Shown: in pieces, positions 8,255 to 16,688 of the stretch
Layout of the letters: the number at the start of each line of letters is the position of its first letter
How positions within the stretch are numbered: position 1 is the first letter of the stretch
Source of the DNA: Actinophytocola sp036378875
Lineage (GTDB): Bacteria; Actinomycetota; Actinomycetes; Mycobacteriales; Pseudonocardiaceae
DNA length: 64,000 nt
NCBI RefSeq assembly: GCF_036378875.1
Contig: NZ_DASUVO010000089.1
Span: 31,363-95,362 of the forward strand
Reading direction: 5' to 3'
Notes under the pieces: generated by a model
Database searches by the model: none
What the model saw: only the letters and a program-made list of their open reading frames with translations
Told to the model about the DNA's origin: nothing
Made by a program: the position numbers and the translations under genes

Positions 8255-8347
8255 CTGTTGAGACGTCGACCGGTCCCACACCCGCACCGTCTTGTCGTCG
8301 CCGCCGATGACGGGGGCCCGCGGACGGCCACCCAGCTGGCCGGTCAC
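8255..8347 (-). pseudogene. Single WD40-repeat fragment
   Basis: The minus strand encodes GQLGGRPRAPVIGGDDKTVR followed by VWDRSTSQQI. This is one WD40 blade in the form common in long actinobacterial WD40 proteins (xQLGGRPVVISGGDDKTVRVWDL is typical). No further blade, start codon or stop context is seen. It lies 20 bp beyond the 3' end of the AfsR-like gene. Confidence 0.55.
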
Positions 8348-8368
8348 TGGTGGTGGGCGGACAACTGG

Positions 8369-11300
8369 TCAGGTGTGATCGAGTGCGGTGAGTTCGGTCC
8401 GTACAGCATGCGCGTCGGGGACGCCAAGGTCGGTGTAGACAGTCAGCGCCTGTCGCAAATGGCGGCGTGTTTCAGTGTGGTTGTTGGCGGTGTGATGATA
8501 CTGGGCGATGCCATGGTGGGCGCGGGCTTGTTCGTAGGGGTCACCGAGTTCGGTGGCGAGTGTGAGGGCTGCGGTGTGGTGGAGGCGTGCCTGGTCGAGA
8601 TGCCCGCTCGAATGGTAGGTGGTCCCGAGTTGGTTGAGTATGAGGGGTTCGCTGGCGCGGTCGCCGATTTCTCGGGCGATGCGGAGGGCTTGTCGATGGT
8701 GTTCGGTTGCCTGTTGGTAGTGGCCCTGTCGGCAGTGGACGATGCCGAGGTTTGTTTCTCCTGAGGCTTCACCGAGTCGAAAGTCGATTTCGTGGAAGAT
8801 GTCGAGGGCTTGTTGGTGGTGTTCGGTTGCCTGTTGGTAGCGCCCCTGTTGGCAATCGACGAAGCCTATGTTGTTCAACGCGAAGGCTTCACCGGGCGGG
8901 AATCGGATCTCGCGGGAGATATCGAGGGCTTGGTGGTGGCATTCGATGGCCTGTTGGTACCGGCCCTGTTGGAAATGAATGAAGCCGAGGTAGTTCAGTG
9001 CGAGGACCTCGCCGACACGGAAGTCGTCATCGCGGGCGATCGTGAGGGCGCGCTGGTGTTGCTCGGTGGCCGATCGGTAATCGCCCTGTCGCCAATGGAC
9101 GAGGCCGAGGTGGTTCAGTGCGAGTACCTCGCCGACACGATTACCGATGTCGCGGGCGATCGCGATAGCCTCTCGGAAGTGGTCGCTAGCCCGTTGATAG
9201 CGGCCTTGTTGCCAGCGGCTGATGCCTATGTAGGTGAGCGCGTACCCTTCGGTGGTTCGATCACCGGTGTGTCGGGCGGCCTGCAAAGTGTGGGCGTGGA
9301 TACCGCCTGGGTTGTTGTCACCGAGTGACACGTGGTGCAGGCGCAGCATGGTGGCGAGACGGTGGTCGTGGGTGTGCCAGCCGTACGCGGAACTGTGGGC
9401 GATGATCACGGTGAGGTTGGCCAGTTCCGTGTCGAACCAGGCCTCGGCCGTGGTGACGTCGGTGACGGGGGATGTAGTCGTGGCTGGTGGTGCGATATCA
9501 GGCCAAAGTTCTTCTTGGGGATGCAGAATTCGCATGGCGGCCGCGGTGGTATGCAGGTAGTGGTCGAATAGCCGGATGAGGGAACCGGTTTGATCATCCT
9601 GCGGGTCGTGCGCGGCGGCGAGGTTCTCGGCGTAGGCGCGTAACAGGTCATGACACGTGTAGCGCCCGTGAGTGTGTTGGGTGAGTAGGTGGGCGCGTAC
9701 CAATTCACCCAGCGTTTCTCGTGCCTGGGCCAGGTCTAGGTCGGTGAGTCGGGCGACGGCGAGAAGGGCGATGTCGGGACCGGGATGTAGGCCAAGGAGC
9801 CGGAATGTCCGTGCGGCAGCGGCGCTGAGGTTGTTGTAGGACCAGGAGAATACGGTGCGCACGCTGGTGGTGGCTTCCCCGGTGTCCAAACCCTCCAATC
9901 GGGTGTGTGTGTCGGCGAGTTCATTCACCAACGACCGCAGGGTAAAGCCGGGATGGGTTTCGGCCCGTGCGGCCGCGATCGCCAGCGCGAGGGGTAGCCG
10001 AGCGCACTGCTCAATCAGTTCGCTGACGGCGTCGGGCTCGGCGCTGACGCGGTCGCGCCCGAGGTGGCGGGTCAGCAGGGCGCGAGCGTCCTGCTGACTG
10101 AGGACGTCGAGCGTGAAGGTGCTGGCTCCTTGCTGGGCGGTGAGATCGGCGAGTTGGTTGCGGCTGGTGATCACAACCACGCAAGCGGGATTGGCGGGCA
10201 GCAGTGCTCGAACGTGCTCGGCGTCGCGGGCGTTGTCCAGTACGACCAGCATGCTCCGTTCGGCGGTGAGGCTGCGATACAGCGCTGCTTGATCGTCCAC
10301 AGTGTCCGGGGTGCGCTCAGGACGTGCTCCCAGGGCGTGCAAGAACCCAACCAGTGCCTCGGCGGGCCGCATCGGAGAATCGGTGGGGTCGAAGCCGCGG
10401 AGGTTCACATACAGTTGCCCGTCGGGGAAGCGCTCCGCGATGTGGTGTGCCCAATGCAGCGCCAGAGCAGTCTTGCCCACCCCTGCGGTGCCCTTGATCG
10501 CCGTGATCACCACCGTGCCGCCGCCGGGCGTGGAGTTCTCGAGCAGGGATGCCAGCTGGCCTAACTCCTGGGCGCGACCCACGAATCGCGATGTGTGGGC
10601 GGGCAGTTGCCGCGGTATCGGTGACCTCGCCGGCAGCGGCACGGGGCCTGGTTTGGTGTCCCGGACAGGCAGCAGATCGCCGCGCAGGATCGCGGTGTGC
10701 AGTGCGCGCAGCTCCGGACCGGGTTCGGTTCCTAGCTCGTCTGCCAGGCGGGCCCGGGTGCTGGAATAGCGGTCCAGAGCCTCGGCGTCCCGGCCCGCCA
10801 TCACCAGTGCACGCATCAATATCACGGTCAGTGGCTCGGTCAGTGGGTGTTCGGCCAGCATGTTGCGTACTGGTCCGATTACCTCGTCGTGTCGGTCGAG
10901 CCGAAGCTCGGCCCACGCCCAGGCAACCACCGCGTCCAGCCGTTGCTGAGTCCAGTCCTCGCGCATCCGCGTCGCCCATTCGCCGGACAGGTCAGCCAGC
11001 GGTGGGCCACGCCACAGGCCGAGAGCCTCGCGCAACAGTTGCGCCTGCTCGCCGTCCGGTCGGACAGGATCGCTGGCGGCTGCGGCAAGCCGGCGGAACC
11101 GATGCAGATCAACCTGATCCGGGTCAACCGTCAGCGCGTACCCGCCCGCTTGGCGGACTGGCCCTGTTGATTGCTCGGGGGCCGCACCGGCCTGGCTCAA
11201 CGTTTTTCGAAGACGGGAGATGTGGGCGTACAACGCGGGCCTGGTCCCGACCGGCGGCGCCTGGTCCCAGACTCGGTCGATCAGCGTCTGCAACATCACC

Positions 11301-11419
11301 GGGCGACCGGCGTCCACTGCCAACGCCGCCAGGACAGCCCGCTGTTGCGGCGTGCCCAGGTCCGCCACTCGCCGATCATCGGCCCAGACCTCGACGGGCC
11401 CCAGCAGCCGGATGTCCAC
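8369..11419 (-). CDS. AfsR/SARP-family regulator (BTAD, NB-ARC ATPase, TPR)
   Basis: A 1016-residue cytoplasmic transcription activator. The GTG at 11419 is chosen for its GGAGG site (seven bases upstream) and because it gives the standard VDIRLLGPVEVW start. The OmpR-like winged helix covers about 1-95 and the BTAD domain about 95-245 (typical ending ADELGTEPGPELRALHTAIL). The NB-ARC ATPase runs from about 280 to 560, with P-loop GTAGVGKTALALHWAHH and Walker B SMLVVLDNA. A C-terminal TPR array follows from about 700. Such proteins activate secondary-metabolite or developmental genes on ATP binding. The likeliest local target is the divergent secreted-protein gene at 11552, 132 bp away. Confidence 0.92.
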   Translation of the reverse strand: MDIRLLGPVEVWADDRRVADLGTPQQRAVLAALAVDAGRPVMLQTLIDRVWDQAPPVGTRPALYAHISRLRKTLSQAGAAPEQSTGPVRQAGGYALTVDPDQVDLHRFRRLAAAASDPVRPDGEQAQLLREALGLWRGPPLADLSGEWATRMREDWTQQRLDAVVAWAWAELRLDRHDEVIGPVRNMLAEHPLTEPLTVILMRALVMAGRDAEALDRYSSTRARLADELGTEPGPELRALHTAILRGDLLPVRDTKPGPVPLPARSPIPRQLPAHTSRFVGRAQELGQLASLLENSTPGGGTVVITAIKGTAGVGKTALALHWAHHIAERFPDGQLYVNLRGFDPTDSPMRPAEALVGFLHALGARPERTPDTVDDQAALYRSLTAERSMLVVLDNARDAEHVRALLPANPACVVVITSRNQLADLTAQQGASTFTLDVLSQQDARALLTRHLGRDRVSAEPDAVSELIEQCARLPLALAIAAARAETHPGFTLRSLVNELADTHTRLEGLDTGEATTSVRTVFSWSYNNLSAAAARTFRLLGLHPGPDIALLAVARLTDLDLAQARETLGELVRAHLLTQHTHGRYTCHDLLRAYAENLAAAHDPQDDQTGSLIRLFDHYLHTTAAAMRILHPQEELWPDIAPPATTTSPVTDVTTAEAWFDTELANLTVIIAHSSAYGWHTHDHRLATMLRLHHVSLGDNNPGGIHAHTLQAARHTGDRTTEGYALTYIGISRWQQGRYQRASDHFREAIAIARDIGNRVGEVLALNHLGLVHWRQGDYRSATEQHQRALTIARDDDFRVGEVLALNYLGFIHFQQGRYQQAIECHHQALDISREIRFPPGEAFALNNIGFVDCQQGRYQQATEHHQQALDIFHEIDFRLGEASGETNLGIVHCRQGHYQQATEHHRQALRIAREIGDRASEPLILNQLGTTYHSSGHLDQARLHHTAALTLATELGDPYEQARAHHGIAQYHHTANNHTETRRHLRQALTVYTDLGVPDAHAVRTELTALDHT
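8612..9211 (-). repeat. Five tandem 120-bp TPR-coding repeats
   Basis: Inside the AfsR-like gene five consecutive 40-residue TPR units share the pattern GxYQxAxxHxxxALxIxREIxxxxGE(V/A)xALNxLGxVHxxQ. They are also close at DNA level: segments such as TGTTGGTAGCGGCCCTGTTGG recur every 120 bp. The borders are approximate. The similarity suggests recent unit duplication or gene conversion and makes the array prone to unit gain or loss. Confidence 0.7.
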
Positions 11420-11551
11420 TACTCCACCTCCAACCCCCCTTGCAGCGCTGCCGCGGATTACGGACAGTGACCAAGGATTCCGCAAGCTGGCAACCATTAT
11501 CCGTCGAGCACAGTCGGTCCGTCGTCTCCCTGCAGCAATTAGGAGAAAATC

Positions 11552-12010
11552 ATGAAAATCCTCACGAACTTTCTGTCGAAGTGTTCAAGCAGGGCGGTCA
11601 TCGTCTTCGCCGCTATCGCCTTGCTGTTCGGCGGTTTCCTCGGCGTCGCGGCCGCAGCGCCGACCGAACAACCCGGGCCAACACCCGAAAGCACGCTGGT
11701 GGGCGAGCGCACCGAGCAAGCAACACCGGACAAGAACCAGACGCCTGGATCGCTCGCGGCGATCTCTCACCGCCACCTGTGGTGTGGTATCAGCGGAGAC
11801 TTCCGCCTGAACCTCACCGGACTCGGCGCCTTCGACGGCCAACCCGTCGCGGTGACCATCTCGGAGGCAGGAACGAGCGGCTCGGAAGTCATCGGCGCGG
11901 CCCGGATGCGGGTGAACAACGTCTCGGTCTGGGCGGGCACCGTCACGGCCTGGGTCTCAGTCGAATGGGCCAGTCCGCTGTGTGTCTGGGTGCACTACGT
12001 CGCGATCTGA
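11552..12010 (+). CDS. Small secreted protein of unknown function
   Basis: A 152-residue precursor with a clear Sec signal (SRAVIVFAAIALLFGGFLGV, then AAAAPTEQP). A Pro/Thr/Glu-rich spacer of about 45 residues follows, then a compact domain of about 85 residues with two cysteines (LWCGISGDF and SPLCVWVHYV). The cysteines probably form a disulfide that closes a beta-rich fold (AVTISEAG, VWAGTVTAWVSVEWA). The ribosome site AGGAG lies six bases before the ATG. It is transcribed divergently from the AfsR-like activator, which makes it a candidate target. I do not recognise the family; it could be a small extracellular effector or inhibitor. Confidence 0.75.
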   Translation: MKILTNFLSKCSSRAVIVFAAIALLFGGFLGVAAAAPTEQPGPTPESTLVGERTEQATPDKNQTPGSLAAISHRHLWCGISGDFRLNLTGLGAFDGQPVAVTISEAGTSGSEVIGAARMRVNNVSVWAGTVTAWVSVEWASPLCVWVHYVAI

Positions 12011-12065
12011 CCAAATTTCGCCCTGTGCGCGGCAACCCGCGCTCAACTGGTCTGAATTGACATGT

Positions 12066-12100
12066 GCTGACCTGCAGGAGTCACCCTCCCGCAGGTCAGC
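12066..12100. terminator. Hairpin between convergent genes
   Basis: GCTGACCTGC at 12066-12075 pairs perfectly with GCAGGTCAGC at 12091-12100 around a 15-base loop. It lies between the secreted-protein gene and the convergent MHS transporter, so it probably serves both. Confidence 0.6.
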
Positions 12101-12110
12101 AATCAACATG

Positions 12111-13382
12111 TCAACGCAACGGCGTGTCGCGCGTTTCGGGCAGGGTGAGGATGACGGCGAAGGCGATCGCCGCTCCTGCTGCCACGTACCAGAAGAAGGC
12201 TGTGGCCAGACCCGCGCTGGACAGGGCGCTGATCAACAGCGGAGCCGTGCCGCCGAAGGTCGCCACGGTGAGGTTGTACCAGGCACCGATGCCCACTCCG
12301 CGCAAAGCCGTGGGGAACAGTTCGCTCATGAGCGCGGGCGCGATCGACGTCATCGCCGTGTAGAGGCCGAGACCGACGGTGAACACCACGACAAGGTTCA
12401 CCAGACCTGGCCTGACCAAAGTGGACAACGGAACGATCAGCACGGCCGTCGCCGCCGACCACACCAGTAGTTGGGGTTTGCGGCCGAACCGGTCGGCGAT
12501 CGTGCCCATCGGGTACTGCAGGACCACGAACACCGCCGTCGCGATGGACAGGGCGAGGAACACGTCGACCGCGTCCGCGTCCCGTGTTTTCACCGCGAAC
12601 GGTGTCAGGGCGCTGAAGAAGGTGTAGTAACACAGCGTCGACAGCATCGTGAAGCCGATCAGCTGACCGACGGCCTTCGGGTGCTCCCGCAGGGTCGTGC
12701 GCAGCGGGTGCGGCACACGCTTGGTCTTGTGCGCCTCGAACAACTCGGTCTCGCTCAGGCTTCGCCGCAGCCACAGCCCGATCAGCCCGAGCACGCCGCC
12801 AAGAATGAACGGCAGGCGCCAACCCCAGGACTGCATGCTGTCCTCACTGAGCACGCGCGCCAGGACGAAACCGAGTACCGACGCGACGAGAACGGCACTG
12901 CCGGTGGAGATGTAGAAGAACGCGGAGTACCGCCCGCGGCGGTCGTTCGGAGCGATCTCGCCGAGGTACGCCGAGGCGTTGGACACCTCACCGCCGAGTG
13001 AGAGACCCTGCACAACCCGCGCGAGCAGCAGCCCGATCGGGGCGAGCCAGCCGACCTGCTCGAACGTCGGTAGCATGCCGATCAAGATCGACCCGCCCGC
13101 CATCATCACGATGGTCAGCACCATCGCCGGTTTACGCCCCCTCAGGTCGGCGAACCGGCCGAGCAGAATACCGCCCAACGGCCGAAAGAAGAACGCCAGC
13201 GCGTAGGTGGCGAAGGTGTTGATCTGGGCGAGGGCGTCGTTGCCCGCCGGAAAGAACGCAGTGGCGAAGTAGATGCTGAACGTGGCGTAGATCGTCCAGT
13301 CGAACCACTCCAGCGCATTACCCACGCTCGCGGCGAGGAGCTTACGCACAGGCAACCGGTGTCGGACCTCGGAGTCGACCAT
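12111..13382 (-). CDS. MFS transporter, metabolite:H+ symporter (MHS) type
   Basis: A 423-residue inner-membrane symporter with about 12 hydrophobic segments. The MHS start is clear (LLAASVGNALEWFDWTIYAT). The cytoplasmic loop motif GRFADLRGRKPAM lies after helix 2, and a second loop DRFGRKPQ lies mid-protein. The family member SLGGEVSNASAYLGEIAPND segment is also present. Relatives carry dicarboxylates, citrate, shikimate or betaines; the substrate cannot be assigned. The ATG at 13382 is preferred because it begins the normal N-terminus; no strong ribosome site is seen. A possible GTG lies nine bases earlier. It stands alone, on the same strand as the glycosyltransferase gene 117 bp upstream. 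Confidence 0.88.
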   Translation of the reverse strand: MVDSEVRHRLPVRKLLAASVGNALEWFDWTIYATFSIYFATAFFPAGNDALAQINTFATYALAFFFRPLGGILLGRFADLRGRKPAMVLTIVMMAGGSILIGMLPTFEQVGWLAPIGLLLARVVQGLSLGGEVSNASAYLGEIAPNDRRGRYSAFFYISTGSAVLVASVLGFVLARVLSEDSMQSWGWRLPFILGGVLGLIGLWLRRSLSETELFEAHKTKRVPHPLRTTLREHPKAVGQLIGFTMLSTLCYYTFFSALTPFAVKTRDADAVDVFLALSIATAVFVVLQYPMGTIADRFGRKPQLLVWSAATAVLIVPLSTLVRPGLVNLVVVFTVGLGLYTAMTSIAPALMSELFPTALRGVGIGAWYNLTVATFGGTAPLLISALSSAGLATAFFWYVAAGAAIAFAVILTLPETRDTPLR

Positions 13383-13498
13383 GACCAACACACTAGATCG
13401 ACAGTTGGTTATCGACCAGATCAACCGCCAACGCGGATAGGCGCCACTGGCGGTCGACCGCACCAAGCCGAATCGGCTAGAGCCGGGCCGGTCGTCGG

Positions 13499-14650
13499 TC
13501 AGGAGCCGGCGCCCGTGAACACGGCTACGGCGTCATCGACAGCGGGCAGTGCCGCGATCTCGTCGCGAAGGACCGTGGCCGCTGTGCGGTACGACGGCCC
13601 GGCCAGCATCTCCGTCACCGCCGCGCGCACTTCCTCCGCCGTGACGGGCCGGTCCTCGCCGTCGCCGATGGTGAGTCCGGCGCCGGTCGCCGCGACGCGT
13701 GCCGCGTTGTCCGGCTGGTCGGCGAACTGTGGCACCACCACCATCGGCACCCCGGCGGCCAGTCCGCCGAGTGTGGTCCCGGTCCCGCCATGGCACACCA
13801 TCAACGCCGCCCGCGCGAGAACATCCTTCTGTGACACCCATTTTTCGATGTGCACGTTCGGCGGCAGCCCGGCGAACGTGGCGGGGTCACCGCTGTCGCC
13901 GACCGTCACCAGCAGTCGCACCGGCAGGTCGGCGACCGCTTCGACGACGGTGCGGAATGCGGCCGCGGCAAACGGTACCCCGGCCGCGACCGTGCCGAAC
14001 GTGGCGTACACGAGCGGGGCGACCTCGTCGTCCCACCACCTCGGCAGCGGCTCCGCGTCCCCGGCGGGCACACGGAACCGGTGCACCCGCGGCCCGCCCG
14101 GCTCCTCGAACGAGTGCGGCAGCAGGCTGAGCGACGGCTGCTGGTAGAGGTACGTGCCGTCGGCATCCGGCGCGAGCCCGAGCGAGGCGCGGTAGTCCGC
14201 GAGCGCCCGCGCGGCGAGCGGCAGGGTGAACGCCACGAACTTGTCGAGCCCGATCAGCATTTGCACCGCGGGCACCCCACGCAGGTCGGCCGCGATGGCG
14301 GAGCCCAGCTCGCCGATCTCGCGCAGCACCACGTCCGGCCGCCACTCGTCGAACGCGGACAGCAACCCAGGCATGATCGACCGCGCGGCCAGCTCGGCGC
14401 CCAGCGACACCATGACCTCGTTCCGCTCCTGTGGCGGCGCGGCCATGAACGCCGCGTGGAGAGCGGCCCGTTCGTCCGGGTCGACGTCCGGGCAGGACCA
14501 GTGCTGGAAGCCGGCCCGCTCGACCGAGGCTGCGAACGATTCGGGTGCCGCGACCAGCACCTCGTGCCCAGCGCGCCGGCACGCGTCGGCGAACGGGATC
14601 ATCGGGCCGAAATGCCCGGCGTTCGCGGTGGTGGCGACGAGAAGACGCAT
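13499..14650 (-). CDS. GT1/MGT-type glycosyltransferase (macrolide/UGT fold)
   Basis: A 383-residue GT-B glycosyltransferase of family 1. The N-terminus LLVATTANAGHFGPMIPFAD is the acceptor-side domain typical of actinobacterial natural-product glycosyltransferases. The C-terminal donor site is seen as CHGGTGTTLGGLAAGVPMVV followed by PQFADQPDNA, near residues 300-335. The ATG at 14650 is fixed by GGGGGAACTG just upstream. The donor is likely a nucleotide-activated sugar. The acceptor is unknown, because no biosynthetic genes flank it. Inactivation of a macrolide- or flavonoid-like compound is one possibility. Confidence 0.88.
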   Translation of the reverse strand: MRLLVATTANAGHFGPMIPFADACRRAGHEVLVAAPESFAASVERAGFQHWSCPDVDPDERAALHAAFMAAPPQERNEVMVSLGAELAARSIMPGLLSAFDEWRPDVVLREIGELGSAIAADLRGVPAVQMLIGLDKFVAFTLPLAARALADYRASLGLAPDADGTYLYQQPSLSLLPHSFEEPGGPRVHRFRVPAGDAEPLPRWWDDEVAPLVYATFGTVAAGVPFAAAAFRTVVEAVADLPVRLLVTVGDSGDPATFAGLPPNVHIEKWVSQKDVLARAALMVCHGGTGTTLGGLAAGVPMVVVPQFADQPDNAARVAATGAGLTIGDGEDRPVTAEEVRAAVTEMLAGPSYRTAATVLRDEIAALPAVDDAVAVFTGAGS

Positions 14651-14764
14651 CAGTTCCCCCGTGGGTCGACTGTGGATTCCGGCAGGAGGCTCCCCGATGA
14701 CCATCATGCCCGCCACCACGACTCTCGCGAGCATGTCGCTGGCGCACCATGTGTGATTCGCCGG

Positions 14765-15733
14765 TCATTCCTCCACGGCTTTGTCGCCGTAGCACCGTGC
14801 GACCTCGTGGAACGCCTGCTTGGGTCTGCGCGCACCGTCGCCGGTCACCGCCACGACCCCGAAGCCGGCCTTGTCGAGGTCGAGACGAGGATCGTCGTGA
14901 TGCGGGAAGTCGGGCATGGCGAAGGTGAACACGAAGCAGCCGTGCACGCCCTCCGCGTCGTACTGGTCGATGAGCTCGCCGAGGTAGCGGGCCTGAACGG
15001 CCTCGTCGCGGGGGTGGTCGCCGCGGATGCGCGGGGGTACGGCGAACCAGTTGACGATCCAGAAGGAACCGGCTCCCCGTTGGTCTGCTCCGGTGAAGGC
15101 ACCGCACCCGAACTCGGTGATGACGACGGGCTTGTCGTGGTCGCGAACCAGGCTGCGCAGGCGGTCCACATAGGTGGTGTGGTTGCGGCGGGAGCGGTAG
15201 AGGCTGACGCCGACCAGGTCGAACAGTGACCAGTCGACGTGTTCCCACCCGGCCGCGGAGTAGGTGACCGGCCCGTCGAAGCGACGCCGCGCGGTGGTCA
15301 TGGCGGTGGTGAGCAGCCGGTGGAGCCGTCTGTCGATCCTTCGCCGCAGTACGCGGTGGTAACGCACGATGAGCTTCAGGCGTAGGAACGACCGAGGTCC
15401 GGGGACGATGCCGGGCACGGTGTGGGAGAACTCGCTGCCGACCAGGAGCGTCACCCGGTCCGGGTGTTCCCGGCGAAGTTCTTCGGCCGCCTCGGCGACG
15501 GCGTCCAGGTGCGCCAGCAGTGTCGGCTGAGGCAGCTCGGAAACGTCGGGCCGGATGTAGACGCCGAGACCGGTTTCGAGGGCGCTGCGGGCGGCATCGA
15601 CCAACCTCTTGCCGTCCCCGATGAGCATCACCGTGGTGCAGTGCAGCTCCCGGGCGACGACCGCCATGTCCCGCCGTACGTCGTCGGCGCTTGCCTCGCC
15701 GACCAGGTAGGAGATGCCGCGGACGGTCAGCAT
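14765..15733 (-). CDS. Glycoside-hydrolase-like TIM-barrel protein (clan GH-A style)
   Basis: A 322-residue soluble protein. The ATG at 15733 is chosen because AGGAG lies nine bases upstream and the protein then starts MLTVRGISYLVGEA, with the first barrel strand. Two acidic residues at strand ends fit a retaining glycosidase: SEFSH after LLVG (about 115-120) and PVVITEFGCGAF (about 230). Y and W residues around them (SLYRSRRN, FWIVNWFAVPP) fit the cleft. Relatives in actinomycetes are often labelled abortive infection proteins without good evidence. No signal peptide is present, so it acts inside the cell. It is not obviously linked to the nearby glycosyltransferase, although a sugar-related pair is possible. 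Confidence 0.6.
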   Translation of the reverse strand: MLTVRGISYLVGEASADDVRRDMAVVARELHCTTVMLIGDGKRLVDAARSALETGLGVYIRPDVSELPQPTLLAHLDAVAEAAEELRREHPDRVTLLVGSEFSHTVPGIVPGPRSFLRLKLIVRYHRVLRRRIDRRLHRLLTTAMTTARRRFDGPVTYSAAGWEHVDWSLFDLVGVSLYRSRRNHTTYVDRLRSLVRDHDKPVVITEFGCGAFTGADQRGAGSFWIVNWFAVPPRIRGDHPRDEAVQARYLGELIDQYDAEGVHGCFVFTFAMPDFPHHDDPRLDLDKAGFGVVAVTGDGARRPKQAFHEVARCYGDKAVEE

Positions 15734-15997
15734 GCGCTCGGCTCCTGTCGACGTGGGCGATGGGCGGCCATGAGGAGAAGGACGGCGACACCACGAGCAC
15801 CGCCGCGTTGACACTGCCCGCGGCGGCCAGTATGTACCGACGGCTCCAGCGCTGCCGCCCGAACGGCCGGCACGCTGGACCATGATCGACGGTCAGGTGG
15901 TGTATGAAGGGAGCACCGCCGCGCCAGTTCGAACGTGTGCCGCTTCCGACACGACCACGTCTGAGGTCCGGATCCGTCTCGCCACGAAAGGAACACC

Positions 15998-16546
15998 GTG
16001 ACAGCAACCGTTGACGTTCTCACCAATGGATATGCGGAGGAACGGGTCGCCTGCACTGTCACCCTGATCCGCGATGGTGACGTGATCATCGTGGTCGATC
16101 CGGGGATGGTGGCCGACCGCCGGCTCATTCTGGACCCGATGGCTGACCTGGGGGTCGCGCCAGGCGATGTGACCGATGTGGTCTTCTCGCACCACCATCC
16201 GGACCACACCCTCAATGCGGCACTCTTCCCCGACGCCCGGTTCCACGACCACTGGGCGATCTACTCAGGAGACCGATGGGAGGACCGGGACGCCGACGGT
16301 TTCCACCTGTCTCCTTCGGTGCGGCTGATGCGGACACCGGGCCATACCGCGGAGGACATCACCACTCTCGCCGACACCGACACCGGCCTGATCGCGGCAA
16401 CCCACCTGTGGTGGAACGCGGACGGACCGGCAGAAGACCCGCTCGCCACCGACGGCCAGAAGCTCCTGGCGAATCGTGAACGCCTGCTGGCGCTGCGCCC
16501 GAGCCTTGTCATTCCGGGCCACGGGAACCCGTTCACGCCTACGTGA
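15998..16546 (+). CDS. Metallo-beta-lactamase-fold hydrolase
   Basis: A 182-residue cytoplasmic MBL-fold enzyme. The metal-binding motif is SHHHPDHTLN at about residues 67-76. A further His lies in TPGHTAEDI (about 128) and a final His in IPGHGNPF near the end. It is shorter than glyoxalase II and resembles the MBLAC1-like group. The GTG start has GAAAGGAA seven bases upstream. It is divergent from the barrel protein gene (264 bp apart). Substrate unknown. Confidence 0.85.
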   Translation: MTATVDVLTNGYAEERVACTVTLIRDGDVIIVVDPGMVADRRLILDPMADLGVAPGDVTDVVFSHHHPDHTLNAALFPDARFHDHWAIYSGDRWEDRDADGFHLSPSVRLMRTPGHTAEDITTLADTDTGLIAATHLWWNADGPAEDPLATDGQKLLANRERLLALRPSLVIPGHGNPFTPT

Positions 16547-16688
16547 GGTCTCGGCGCCGACGTGCTGCTGCCGGCGTTGAGCGCGGAGGTTGCCGAAGGA
16601 CGGGACGGTGCGTGGTGGGAAACAGTAGTCGCGTGGCAGAAACCTCGCCTTACGCTCTTGCCCAGGATCCGAGCTGAGGAGGCAGGGC

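Noticed and set aside
8612..9211. Regular repeats that might be taken for a CRISPR array
   Set aside because: The period is 120 bp and codes for TPR units; there are no short identical repeats with unique spacers.
13887..16007. 706-codon minus-strand frame spanning two genes
   Set aside because: It crosses the glycosyltransferase and barrel-protein genes in another frame, is Arg-rich and has no family pattern.
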